Translations under genes and position numbers: made by a program | Assembly (NCBI GenBank): GCA_017450705.1 | Contig: JAFSTC010000055.1 | Span: forward strand, 49,608 to 113,607 | Reading direction: 5' to 3' | DNA: 64,000 nucleotides | Source of the DNA: Lentisphaeria bacterium | GTDB taxonomy: Bacteria > Verrucomicrobiota > Lentisphaeria > Victivallales > Victivallaceae | The notes under the pieces: generated by a model | Database searches by the model: none | What the model was told of the DNA's origin: nothing | Seen by the model: only the letters and a program-made list of their open reading frames with translations | Shown: piece by piece, positions 34,356 to 42,313 of the stretch | Layout: every line of letters starts with the position of its first letter | Position numbering within the stretch: the stretch's first letter is position 1

Positions 34356-34922
34356 ATGAGGAGTATCGCCCGGCTGGAACTGCAGTACGCACACAGGTTC
34401 TACAACTTCAAAGGAGAGGCCCAGTATCTGCACGGCCACACGGGGAAACTCGTGATCGAGGTGGAGGACACCGTCAATACCGGCGTCAACATGGTCTTTC
34501 CCTGCAACGAGATCCAGAAGACGGCGTGGAAGATCCTGCGGAATTTCGACCACGCCCTGGTCTTGAGGGAGGACGACCCGCTTCTCCCGGCTATTCTGGA
34601 GGTCTACGAGACCCAGGGCATCAGGAACGGTTCCCCCACAAACACGGAGATCGGCCCGGCATTCAAAACGGAACTCGCGACGGCGCACCCGGAGTGCCGG
34701 CTCGTCGTCACCCGGGAAACCATGACGGTCGAAGGCATGATCAAGATCGTGTACGATCTGCTCAAGGACAAACTCAATATTGCCCGTCTCACCTTTTCCA
34801 GCGGCGTCAATTCGGCGACTCAGGAATACATGCCCTGCGGCACGATGGACCGCTGCCCCTGCTGCGGGATCGCGCTCGATGAAAACGGCATCTGCCCCAA
34901 GTGCGGATACAGAAAGAGGTAA
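34356..34922 (+). CDS. 6-pyruvoyl-tetrahydropterin synthase/QueD-like protein with zinc-ribbon tail, catalytic Cys missing
   Basis: 188 aa against about 120 for QueD. The zinc ligands of the PTPS fold are present (YAHRFYNFK and YLHGHTGKLVIEV), as is the catalytic FDHALVL Asp-His pair and the substrate Glu in MTVEGMIKIVYDLL. However, the Cys normally at KCxxLHGH is Ala here (EAQYLHGH). A C-terminal extension forms a zinc ribbon, CPCCGIALDENGICPKCGY. The role may therefore differ from queuosine precursor synthesis; another PTPS-type reaction or a regulatory role is possible. No queC or queE is adjacent. The start follows a GGAGGAGAGAGAA site. Confidence 0.82.
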   Translation: MRSIARLELQYAHRFYNFKGEAQYLHGHTGKLVIEVEDTVNTGVNMVFPCNEIQKTAWKILRNFDHALVLREDDPLLPAILEVYETQGIRNGSPTNTEIGPAFKTELATAHPECRLVVTRETMTVEGMIKIVYDLLKDKLNIARLTFSSGVNSATQEYMPCGTMDRCPCCGIALDENGICPKCGYRKR

Positions 34923-34937
34923 GACACGCTGCGGGAT

Positions 34938-34966
34938 CGTTCCGCCGGGGCCTCCCCGGCGGAACG
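34938..34966. repeat. perfect GC-rich hairpin after the PTPS-like gene
   Basis: A 13-bp perfect stem (CGTTCCGCCGGGG with its complement) and a CCT loop, 15 nt after the stop codon. No T run follows, so it is terminator-like but not a standard intrinsic terminator. Confidence 0.6.
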
Positions 34967-35010
34967 GCAACAAAGCCGCGCCGATCCCCCGATTTTCCGC
35001 GCCGGAGAAG

Positions 35011-35039
35011 TTGAATATCCGCGGCGAGAAGGTTATATT
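35011..35039 (+). promoter_or_regulatory. antiporter promoter
   Basis: TTGAAT, 17-base spacer, TATATT, about 43 nt before the start. Confidence 0.7.
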
Positions 35040-35081
35040 AAGGGCGGACGCAAAAATCGGGGACCGAAAGAACCAATTGCC

Positions 35082-36065
35082 ATGAAAACCATCCTTGAAC
35101 TCGTCGGCGGGATCGCAGGGATCGTTCTGCTTTATTTCGGCGCGGATTTTCTGATCCGCGGCGGCGTGGGGCTCGCCCGCAAACTTCATATCCCCGAACT
35201 CGTCGTCGGGCTGACCCTCGTCGCCTTCGGGACCAGCGCGCCGGAGTTCGTCGTCAGCCTCAGCGCCGTCTTCGCCGGAAAAGGCGACATCGCCCTCGGC
35301 AACATCGTCGGCTCGAACATCTGCAACATCGCCTTGATCCTCGGCCTCTGCGCCCTCATAAGACCCCTGGCCGTCAATCCCCGGCTCTTCAAGATGGATC
35401 TGCCCATCATGATCGTCGCCACACTGCTGCTCGCGGGATTCCTCTTTTTCACGCGGGGCGTCAACCGCCTGCAGGCCGCCGTCTTTCTGCTCCTGATGGC
35501 CGGCTTCATCCTCAAGCAGTTCTTCTCCGCGCAAAAGAACCGAGAAGAGGCGGCGGCCCTGACCGCCGAACTGGAGGAAAATGCCGGAGCTGAAAACCGT
35601 TCCGTCCCCGTGCTCCTCCTCATGACGGTCTGCGGCGCGCTGGGTCTGGTCGCCGGCGCCCGGCTCTTCGTCGACGGAGCCGTCTGCGCGGCGCGGCTGC
35701 TGGGTGTGCCCGAAGCGATCATCGCCCTGAGCCTCGTCGCGCTGGGAACGAGTCTGCCGGAACTGGCGACCAGTCTGATCGCTGCCGTGAGAAAAGAAGG
35801 CGACATCGCCGTCGGCAATGTGGTGGGGTCCAATATCTTCAACATTCTTTTCATCCTCGGCATCGCGCCGATGGTGCGTCCTTTTTCCGCCCCGGGGATC
35901 CATCCCGCCGACTGCGCCGTGATGGTGCTCGTCACGCTCCTCGCCCTCCCCTTCATGTGGACGAAGAAAACGATCTCCCGTGCGGAAGGAGCCCTGCTCC
36001 TGGCCATTTATATCGCCTACATCGTTTTCCTCGCCTCGGCTCAAGGAGTATCCCCCCGCGGTTAG
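35082..36065 (+). CDS. calcium/sodium antiporter, CaCA family (YrbG type)
   Basis: Inner-membrane cation exchanger, 327 aa with about ten helices. Both alpha-repeats that form the ion site are present: LTLVAFGTSAPEFVVSLSAV and LSLVALGTSLPELATSLIAA, each followed by the GN(I/V)VGSNI(C/F)NI motif. The two halves are internally duplicated, as in the family. It stands alone between its own promoter and the next gene's promoter. The ion (Ca2+ or another cation) cannot be determined. Confidence 0.94.
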   Translation: MKTILELVGGIAGIVLLYFGADFLIRGGVGLARKLHIPELVVGLTLVAFGTSAPEFVVSLSAVFAGKGDIALGNIVGSNICNIALILGLCALIRPLAVNPRLFKMDLPIMIVATLLLAGFLFFTRGVNRLQAAVFLLLMAGFILKQFFSAQKNREEAAALTAELEENAGAENRSVPVLLLMTVCGALGLVAGARLFVDGAVCAARLLGVPEAIIALSLVALGTSLPELATSLIAAVRKEGDIAVGNVVGSNIFNILFILGIAPMVRPFSAPGIHPADCAVMVLVTLLALPFMWTKKTISRAEGALLLAIYIAYIVFLASAQGVSPRG

Positions 36066-36099
36066 AGGCCGCAAGAAGCATCGGCAGGGAGATCCCCTG

Positions 36100-36128
36100 T
36101 TGCAACGGAGCATTTTCGGCGCTATATT
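36100..36128 (+). promoter_or_regulatory. promoter of the 326-aa secreted protein
   Basis: TTGCAA, 17-base spacer, TATATT, about 92 nt before the start. Confidence 0.7.
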
Positions 36129-36219
36129 AAATTCGCGGAACGTGAGCGGGGGATCTTTTCGGAGCACCGCGGATCCCCCGCAGCGTCTCAAAAGAGCAAA
36201 AAAATACGGAAAGGTGAAA

Positions 36220-37200
36220 ATGAAGAGATCTTATTTCGCATGGGGCGTCATCCTGCTGGCAGGGGGTCTGACCGCAACACTTCGGGCGGATACCATGATC
36301 CGGGACGCCAAGGCCAATATCATCTACCAGTATTCCAACGGCGTCATGTATCAGGGCCACGCCCGGGAAAACAAAAAGTTGTTCAAATACGACCAGCGCG
36401 GCGAGATCTGGAGCATGAAGGGCAAGCGGCTGGCTTTCTGGAAGAGTTCCGAAAACGCGCTTTATCCCGGAAAAGGCGGCCGTCCGATGTACATTTACGC
36501 GGACAAGGGCGGTCATCCCGGTTCCAAGGGGGCGAAGGCCGTCATTTACATCGACGGGCGCAAGATCTATCACGGGCACGGTCCCGGATGCAAACTGATT
36601 TTGTACCCGGATTCTCCGCTCCCGACGCCCGTGGCGCTGTATCTGGCGCACACGATCACCGGCGGCAAGCCCCCCGCCCCGTCGGACGCCGGCAAACTGA
36701 CGGTGGACTTCGCCACGATCCCCTACGGTTATTACCTCGGCGCAAAGGGAGAGGGCAAGATCCTCCTCTCCCTGCGGGGAAACAGGATCTTCTTCAACGA
36801 CACGGCCAAGGGCATGCCCGCCTACACGATCGCCGGACTGAAGGTCTTCCGCGGTCCGGACACGAAGGCCGAGCCCGCCTTCTGCTTTGCGAAAAACGGT
36901 TTCCTCTACAAAGGAGCAAAACCGGCCCCCGGAAATCTGGCGATGTCCCTCGACTGGTTCAACTGCTACGCCCCCGGAAAATCCGGGACGGAAGCCATCG
37001 GAACGCTGCAGTATGTGGGAGAAAACATCCTGACGGAGGGCTATACGAAACCCTCGCCGAAACCGGATTTCAAGGGCAAAAAGGTCCTGCTGTCCTCCAC
37101 GCTTCCCAACAACAAAGTGCCGATGATCATGCGGATCTTCCTGGTCTATCTGACACAGCTCGATCCCGACTTCAAGGCTTACGCCGAAAGCCGGAAATAG
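36220..37200 (+). CDS. secreted hypothetical protein
   Basis: Not recognised; 326 aa. The signal peptide MKRSYFAWGVILLAGGLTAT ends near LRADT. The mature part opens with short repeated beta-strand units built on the pattern (I/M)YxYxxG or IYxxG, for example IIYQYSNGVMYQGHARENKK, MYIYADKGGHPGSK and AVIYIDGRKIYHGHG. These are reminiscent of small beta-hairpin repeats. A related unit occurs later (NRIFFNDTAKGMPAYTIAGL). ATG at 36220 follows AAGGTG; a longer in-frame reading overlaps the antiporter and is rejected. It is monocistronic with its own promoter and a strong terminator. The periplasmic or outer-surface location is inferred. Confidence 0.65.
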   Translation: MKRSYFAWGVILLAGGLTATLRADTMIRDAKANIIYQYSNGVMYQGHARENKKLFKYDQRGEIWSMKGKRLAFWKSSENALYPGKGGRPMYIYADKGGHPGSKGAKAVIYIDGRKIYHGHGPGCKLILYPDSPLPTPVALYLAHTITGGKPPAPSDAGKLTVDFATIPYGYYLGAKGEGKILLSLRGNRIFFNDTAKGMPAYTIAGLKVFRGPDTKAEPAFCFAKNGFLYKGAKPAPGNLAMSLDWFNCYAPGKSGTEAIGTLQYVGENILTEGYTKPSPKPDFKGKKVLLSSTLPNNKVPMIMRIFLVYLTQLDPDFKAYAESRK

Positions 37201-37218
37201 GGAAACGACTGCCGGGAC

Positions 37219-37256
37219 AAAAAAGGCGCGTCGCGTGACGCGCCTTTTTGTTTTTT
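37219..37256. terminator. bidirectional intrinsic terminator
   Basis: Stem GGCGCGTC/GACGCGCC with loop GCGT, flanked by A6 on the left and T5-G-T6 on the right. It serves the 326-aa gene on the plus strand and the methyltransferase on the minus strand. Confidence 0.9.
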
Positions 37257-37269
37257 CCGCCGGGCGGAA

Positions 37270-39000
37270 TCAGACCCCGTCAGCCGAGCCTCCTGCCAGG
37301 CCGTCCCGCACGAGGCGCCTTCCGGCTTCGTCGATCCCGTAAAAGGAAAAAATATACTCGTCGATCTCCTTCAGCCTCGAGGAGTCCCCCCGCAGGACGC
37401 CGTCGGCCAGGGCGGTCAATTCCCTGTCCGTCTGCGCCGGGATCTCGGGGAACGGCAGCTGAACGAGATTGCCTTTCAGGACTTTCACGCCGCCGAAAAG
37501 TTTCATGTAAACGAAGCGGAAAAGCGACGAATCGAGAAACGCCATGACCGTTTTGATGCCCATCGACGGAATGGAAGGGATGAGAATATTCGCGCTGTTG
37601 AGAAAAAGACCGGCGCTGTCGTCGTAGGCGAACACAGGCCTGTCGGAGATGAACCTGTACACCAGCTTTTCCGGAGCGCGGTAGATCTCCTCCCGGGCCA
37701 CCTGCTGGAGTTTCGAGCGGTCGTAAAGAATGTAATGTTTCGGCGCGTCGAGGACGAAGGAACGTATCTCCCGGCCCGTGCGGATCGCTTCCATCCCGGG
37801 CTGAGGATGGGGAAAGAGTTTTCTTCTGTTGTCGCCGGTGACGATCCCCAGCGCCCAGAGACTGTTTTCGAGGGTGTGCCGTCCCCTCGCCCGGACGGTC
37901 CGGATCACGGAGAGGACCTCCTCGGGCAGCAGGTTGAACACCAGGTCTTCCGTCTCATAAACGCCCCGGACCCCGACGGTCCGCGAACGTCCGTCCGCAC
38001 AGACCGTGAAAACGTTTCCGTCGGCTCCGCTCCCGCACTCGATATCGACATATTTTGTGGTCACGCGGGAAAAGGGGGCGTCGTACAGGGTGATGCCGGC
38101 CAGTCCCGCCTTTTCGAGGATGAATCTCCGGATCTCCCTGTGGGACTTCACGTTCAGGATCGCTTTCGGGAAGAGGAAGCGGATCGTTCCCTTTTCTTTC
38201 AGCTGTCCGTGGGCTCTGACGAAGAAACGGGAGAACGTTTCTCCGGGGCGGCCCCGCCGTCCGCCCGCCGCGGCACCCCAGGGCGGATTCGTCACGATGG
38301 CATCGAATTTTCTGTCGAGGACCGGATGCCGCCGTTCAGGGGAACAGTCTTTCAGATAATCGAGGCAGTATATCTGCGGCACGAATTCGCGATCGGCATA
38401 TTTGAGCAGCAGATTGATCTTCGCGATGAGAACGGCTGCCGGATCCCGGTCCACGCCGAAGAGGTTCTCCGGAGAATCCGCTTTCACGCTCAGCAGGAAG
38501 GCCCCGCTTCCGCAGCAGGGATCGAAAAAGGAGCGGCCGCGGACGAGATCGATCTTTCGCGTCATATTCTCCGCGACGTTCCGCGGCGTGTAGTAGGAGC
38601 CGAGCGTATTTTTCTTCCCCTCCCGCAGACAGGACTGGTAGATCAGCCCCAGGATGTCGAATTCGTCATCCGGCAGTTCCACGCCGGTCAGGCCGTCGAT
38701 GACGGTGATGCCGGAATATTCCTCCAGAACGGCGGAAACATGACCTTTCCCGTAAAGCCCGGCCTTTTTCAACAGACCGATCCCCAAAGAAAGGACGATG
38801 GAGATCACGGGCGTTTTCCGGGGGATCTCTTCAAGAAGAGTCCGGACGAAGACGGCATTGGTCCGCCGGCTGAAATACTCCATGGGCAGGAAACGCCGGA
38901 GCGATCTTCTCTTGTTCGCCCGGGCAGTCAGCCGTCCGGCGGGCGAAGTGTTCAGCCTTTTCCAGTTCCTTCCTGTCGCCTTGGAAATGTCGTACCGCAT
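37270..39000 (-). CDS. solitary N6-adenine DNA methyltransferase, TaqI/Eco57I-like
   Basis: 576 aa. A basic N-terminal segment (RANKRRSLRRFL region) precedes the AdoMet domain. Motif X/I surroundings are LGSYYTPRNVAENM and FFDPCCGSGAFLLSV, and the catalytic motif is NPPW near residue 237 (DAIVTNPPWGAA). The C-terminal 200 residues (LWALGIVTGDNRRKLF, AFLDSSLFRFVYMKLFGGVK) match the target-recognition region of TaqI-like enzymes. No nuclease domain such as PD-(D/E)xK is evident in the N-terminus, and no restriction gene adjoins it. It has its own promoter. It is either an orphan regulatory methylase or a remnant of a restriction system. Confidence 0.88.
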   Translation of the reverse strand: MRYDISKATGRNWKRLNTSPAGRLTARANKRRSLRRFLPMEYFSRRTNAVFVRTLLEEIPRKTPVISIVLSLGIGLLKKAGLYGKGHVSAVLEEYSGITVIDGLTGVELPDDEFDILGLIYQSCLREGKKNTLGSYYTPRNVAENMTRKIDLVRGRSFFDPCCGSGAFLLSVKADSPENLFGVDRDPAAVLIAKINLLLKYADREFVPQIYCLDYLKDCSPERRHPVLDRKFDAIVTNPPWGAAAGGRRGRPGETFSRFFVRAHGQLKEKGTIRFLFPKAILNVKSHREIRRFILEKAGLAGITLYDAPFSRVTTKYVDIECGSGADGNVFTVCADGRSRTVGVRGVYETEDLVFNLLPEEVLSVIRTVRARGRHTLENSLWALGIVTGDNRRKLFPHPQPGMEAIRTGREIRSFVLDAPKHYILYDRSKLQQVAREEIYRAPEKLVYRFISDRPVFAYDDSAGLFLNSANILIPSIPSMGIKTVMAFLDSSLFRFVYMKLFGGVKVLKGNLVQLPFPEIPAQTDRELTALADGVLRGDSSRLKEIDEYIFSFYGIDEAGRRLVRDGLAGGSADGV

Positions 39001-39056
39001 GTCGTCCCGATAAAAAAATTCGCCTCAGGAAACCGGGCCGTATCCCGGCTCCACCT

Positions 39057-39085
39057 AATATAACAAGCCTCCTGCCAAGTTTCAA
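39057..39085 (-). promoter_or_regulatory. methyltransferase promoter
   Basis: On the minus strand: TTGAAA, 17-base spacer, TATATT, about 57 nt before the start. Confidence 0.7.
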
Positions 39086-39148
39086 CCGCCCGAAAGGGAC
39101 GGGAAGGATTTTCGGAGAGATTTTCCCCCGGATTTTTCCGCCCGCAGC

Positions 39149-39177
39149 TTGACTTCGGAGGTTCGGCGGGGTAGATT
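39149..39177 (+). promoter_or_regulatory. promoter of the NIF3-domain gene
   Basis: TTGACT, 17-base spacer, TAGATT, 24 nt before the start codon. Confidence 0.7.
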
Positions 39178-39200
39178 ATCGCAGAAAAAGGAGGGATCCC

Positions 39201-39518
39201 ATGAAATACAGACGCCTCGACGTTTATGTGCCGGAAAGCCATCTCGAAGTTGTGAAGAACGCCCTTTTCGAGGCGGGCGCGGGATCCATCGGCAATTACG
39301 ACCGGTGCTGCTTCGCGTTCCCGGGGCAAGGCCAGTTCCGTCCGCTGCCGGGCGCGGAGCCTTTCCTCGGCTCCTTGGGCGAAACGGAACAGGTCCCCGA
39401 GTGGAAGATCGAAGTGATCTGCCCGGAGGAAAAGATCCGCGCCGCGATCGCCGCTCTGCGCAAGGCCCATCCCTACGAAACGCCGGCCTTCCAGCACTGG
39501 CCTGTGGAGATAGAATAG
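39201..39518 (+). CDS. stand-alone NIF3/YqfO-type PII-like domain protein
   Basis: 105 aa. The whole protein matches the insert domain of NIF3 (YqfO) proteins, a CutA/PII-like fold: YRRLDVYVPESHLEVVKNAL, FEAGAGSIGNYDRCCFAF, QFRPLPGAEPFLGSLG and the ending LRKAHPYETPAFQHWPVE. The two metal-binding halves of full NIF3 are absent, and no other NIF3 piece is adjacent, so this is the known free-standing form and not a fragment. AGGAGGG lies upstream of the ATG. The cellular role is unknown; binding of a small ligand or metal is the usual guess. Confidence 0.85.
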   Translation: MKYRRLDVYVPESHLEVVKNALFEAGAGSIGNYDRCCFAFPGQGQFRPLPGAEPFLGSLGETEQVPEWKIEVICPEEKIRAAIAALRKAHPYETPAFQHWPVEIE

Positions 39519-39566
39519 AGCACGCCCCCCTCTCCCGTCCTTCGGGATCATTTTCCCGTTTTCAAG

Positions 39567-39595
39567 TTGACTTTGAGCCGCAGACGGGGTATTTT
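39567..39595 (+). promoter_or_regulatory. promoter of the isomerase/PIG-L genes
   Basis: TTGACT, 17-base spacer, TATTTT (a TATAAT lies 5 bases further but gives a 22-base spacer). About 60 nt before the start. Confidence 0.6.
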
Positions 39596-39654
39596 ATAAT
39601 AGAGATGTTTCCGGCGCATCCGCCGGTTCAAAAAACAAAAAAAGGAATGTCGAT

Positions 39655-40410
39655 ATGAAGTACGGTGTGGCAGATTACGGTATGAATGTTTGGGACGGCG
39701 GAAACTTCGATCTCGAAGAGCGTCTCACCCGGCTGAAGGCCATCGGATACAACGGCATCGAGCGTCTGGAAGCCACCGACGCGGCGGAGACGATTTTCAA
39801 GGCGGCGCTGTTCCGCAGGCTGGGCATGGATTTCGCCACGGTGCGCATGAACAATCCCGCCCAGAGCATCGCCGCCACCGCGGCCATGGGCAAGGCCTAC
39901 ACCTGGATCATGCCGGGCCCCTGCGGCAGGGATGTGCCGATGGATACTTTCGTCCACCGGGCGAAGACTTTCTGTGACGCCTGCGCCAAGTACAACATCG
40001 CCGCGGCCATCCACAACCATCTGGGACAGGTCGTCGAAAGCCAGGAGGAGCTCGATTACTTCATGAAGGCGGTCCCCGGCGCCTCCCTGCTGCTGGACAT
40101 CGGTCACCTGGCCGGCGCCGGCGGCGACGTCATGATGACCCTCGAAAAATATTACGGCCGCATCGCGGCGGTCCACTTCAAGGACATCTTCTTCAAGGAC
40201 GAAAAGGCCGAAAAATGGACCGACCGTCTCCGCTTCTGCGAACTGGGCGCGGGCAACAAACCCGGCTTCGTCGACTGGCAGGGCACCGCGGAGTTCCTGA
40301 AGAAAAAGAATTATGACAAGTGGGTCCTCGTCGAGCACGACACCCATCTGCGGGATCCCTTCATCGACCTCAAGATCAGCGTCGACAATCTCAAAAAAAT
40401 CATGGAGTGA
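39655..40410 (+). CDS. sugar phosphate isomerase/epimerase-like TIM barrel
   Basis: 251 aa, AP-endonuclease-2/xylose-isomerase-like fold, cytoplasmic. Metal-binding positions of the family appear in GYNGIERLEAT, AAIHNHLGQVVE, LLLDIGHLAGAG, AVHFKDIFF and WVLVEHDTHL. No signal peptide. The PIG-L gene starts 8 nt after the stop, so they are co-expressed. With a deacetylase as partner, a role in breaking down an N-acetylated or unusual sugar is a reasonable inference; the exact substrate is not visible. Confidence 0.88.
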   Translation: MKYGVADYGMNVWDGGNFDLEERLTRLKAIGYNGIERLEATDAAETIFKAALFRRLGMDFATVRMNNPAQSIAATAAMGKAYTWIMPGPCGRDVPMDTFVHRAKTFCDACAKYNIAAAIHNHLGQVVESQEELDYFMKAVPGASLLLDIGHLAGAGGDVMMTLEKYYGRIAAVHFKDIFFKDEKAEKWTDRLRFCELGAGNKPGFVDWQGTAEFLKKKNYDKWVLVEHDTHLRDPFIDLKISVDNLKKIME

Positions 40411-40418
40411 CCCCCGCC

Positions 40419-41246
40419 ATGAACGGCAAAGTCAAGCGCTTTCTCATCATCGGCGCCCATCCGGACGATGCGGACATCCGCTTCGGCGGCTCGGCGATCA
40501 AGCTCGTCCGGGCGGGACACGTGGTGAAATTCGTCTCCATGTGCAACGGCGACTGCGGCCACTTCGGCATGACGCGGGAGGCGCTGCGCGACCGCAGATA
40601 TCTGGAGACCCAGGCCTCCAAAAAGGTCTCCGGCATCGCGGAGTATCAGGTCTTCAAGGAACATCACGACTGCGAACTGGAGGCCTCCGTCGAAAACCGC
40701 ATGAAGGTGATCCGCCTCATCCGCGATTTCGATCCCGACGTGGTCCTCTCGCACCGTCTGTGCGACTATCACGCCGACCACCGGGCCACGGCCCAGCTTG
40801 TCCAGGACGCGGCGTACCTCACCCAGGTGCCCATGTTCTGCCCCGACGCCCCCGTGCCCAAGGTCAATCCGGTTTTCGGGTGCGTCTTCGACGCCTTCAC
40901 CGATCCCCGGCCCTTCCGGCCCGACGCCGCCATGATCTGCGACGACGTCATGGAGGAAAAGTGCCGCATGCTGGACTGCCACGTTTCACAGGTGTACGAG
41001 TGGCTCGCCTACGAAAAAACGGGCAAGCCCATGGATCCCGGAAAGATGTCGTGGGAGGAAAAGAAGGCCTATCTCGTCGCCAACTGGGGGAAACGCTACG
41101 AAGACGCTGCCGACGCCGCCCGTCAGGTCTTGACCGCGACTTACGGCGAGGCCGGGAAGAAGGCCCGTTTCGCGGAGACCTTCGAACTTTCTCCCTACGG
41201 CAGAAAAGTCTCCATCGAGGAGTTCCGAGACCTCATGCGGCCTTGA
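40419..41246 (+). CDS. PIG-L family deacetylase
   Basis: Zinc-dependent N-deacetylase of the LmbE/PIG-L type, 275 aa. The motif FLIIGAHPDDADIRFGGSA (AHPDD) supplies the catalytic Asp and zinc ligands; the second zinc His pair is in HRLCDYHADHRATAQLV. There is no signal peptide, so it acts in the cytoplasm, probably on a GlcNAc-like or other acetylated sugar. It follows the isomerase by 8 nt and is separated from the second isomerase by a large hairpin. The ATG at 40419 begins at the family start. Confidence 0.92.
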   Translation: MNGKVKRFLIIGAHPDDADIRFGGSAIKLVRAGHVVKFVSMCNGDCGHFGMTREALRDRRYLETQASKKVSGIAEYQVFKEHHDCELEASVENRMKVIRLIRDFDPDVVLSHRLCDYHADHRATAQLVQDAAYLTQVPMFCPDAPVPKVNPVFGCVFDAFTDPRPFRPDAAMICDDVMEEKCRMLDCHVSQVYEWLAYEKTGKPMDPGKMSWEEKKAYLVANWGKRYEDAADAARQVLTATYGEAGKKARFAETFELSPYGRKVSIEEFRDLMRP

Positions 41247-41280
41247 AACAAGGTTCTGTTCCCGATAGGGGTCGGTCGTT

Positions 41281-41335
41281 CGGGGGAAGGGGAAAACCTC
41301 TTTTCACGGGGAAAAGAGGTTTTCCCCTTCCCCCG
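41281..41335. repeat. perfect 25-bp inverted repeat between PIG-L and isomerase genes
   Basis: Arms 41281-41305 and 41311-41335 are perfectly complementary (CGGGGGAAGGGGAAAACCTC onward) around the loop ACGGG. No T tract follows. It is 35 nt after the PIG-L stop and 80 nt before the next gene. A smaller GGGG/CCCC hairpin lies nearby at about 41370-41390. Confidence 0.9.
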
Positions 41336-41414
41336 TGCCCCCATCCCTTTTCGAGAAAAGCGATGTGTTTTTCCCCGTGTGGGGAACAGAGCGTAAAACA
41401 AAGGAAGTTTGCTC

Positions 41415-42308
41415 ATGGACATCGCCCTCAACACCGATATCCTCCGCAGCACGGGATCGCCGGAACCCTATCTCCGGCTGATCGCGGAGGCCGGTTTCAC
41501 CCATCTGCACTGGTGCCACCAGTGGAACACCGATTTCCTTTACAGCACCTTCGAGATCGCGCAGCTGAAAAAATGGCTGAAGCAGTACGGGCTCAAACTG
41601 CTGGACATCCACGGTTCGGCGGGCATGGAAAAGCAGTGGTACTCCCCCGAGGAATACCGGCGCAAGTCCGGCGTGGAACTGGTGCTCAACCGCATCGTCA
41701 TGCTCCGCGAACTGGAGGGAACGGGCTGCGTCATGATGCACGTTCCCGTCTGCCGGGCAAAAGGGAACACGCCGGAAGACGAAAAAATGCTCCCCGCCCG
41801 GATGGAAGCGCTGAAGCGCAGTCTCGACGAACTGCTCCCGGCCTTGGAAAAGTACGGCACGAAGATCGCCGTCGAAAACACCCGGAACGACGCTTTCGAG
41901 GTCATCGGCGAACTCATGAAAGCGTATCCGGCGGACCGGATCGGCATCACGCTGGACACGGGGCACGCCAACATCGACGAAGCCCGCGGGCTCGAGCGAA
42001 TGGAAAGGTTTAAAGACCGCCTGCAGGCGCTGCACCTCAACGACAACGACACCAGCGGCGATCTGCACCAGCCTCCCTTTTACGGCACGCTGGACTGGGA
42101 GCGCATCGCGCGCCTCATCGCAGCGTCCTCGTATACGGACCGGCCCGCCAGTTTCGAACTTGCCATGCGCAACACGCCGTTTTTCGTTCCCGACGTGCTC
42201 CCGGCGGACCAGCCGGAGGAGAATATCAAAAAATTCCTCGCCGACACCTACACCCGCTGCCGCAAGGTCGCGGAGATGATCGAAAAGGCCCGGGCGGAAC
42301 GCCGTTAG
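41415..42308 (+). CDS. second sugar phosphate isomerase/epimerase-like TIM barrel
   Basis: 297 aa, same fold family as the protein at 39655 but with different detail. Ligand positions appear in FTHLHWCHQW, LLDIHGSAG, TKIAVENTRND, GITLDTGHANI and LQALHLNDNDTSGDLHQPP. The last contains an HxNDxD motif common in this family. AAGGA precedes the ATG at 41415; a TTG two codons upstream is the only alternative. It lies downstream of the perfect hairpin and converges with the SGNH gene 5 nt away. Substrate unknown. Confidence 0.87.
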   Translation: MDIALNTDILRSTGSPEPYLRLIAEAGFTHLHWCHQWNTDFLYSTFEIAQLKKWLKQYGLKLLDIHGSAGMEKQWYSPEEYRRKSGVELVLNRIVMLRELEGTGCVMMHVPVCRAKGNTPEDEKMLPARMEALKRSLDELLPALEKYGTKIAVENTRNDAFEVIGELMKAYPADRIGITLDTGHANIDEARGLERMERFKDRLQALHLNDNDTSGDLHQPPFYGTLDWERIARLIAASSYTDRPASFELAMRNTPFFVPDVLPADQPEENIKKFLADTYTRCRKVAEMIEKARAERR

Positions 42309-42313
42309 GCACC

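Noticed and set aside
37270..39000. Complete type I or BREX system
   Set aside because: No specificity subunit, helicase or BREX genes on either side.
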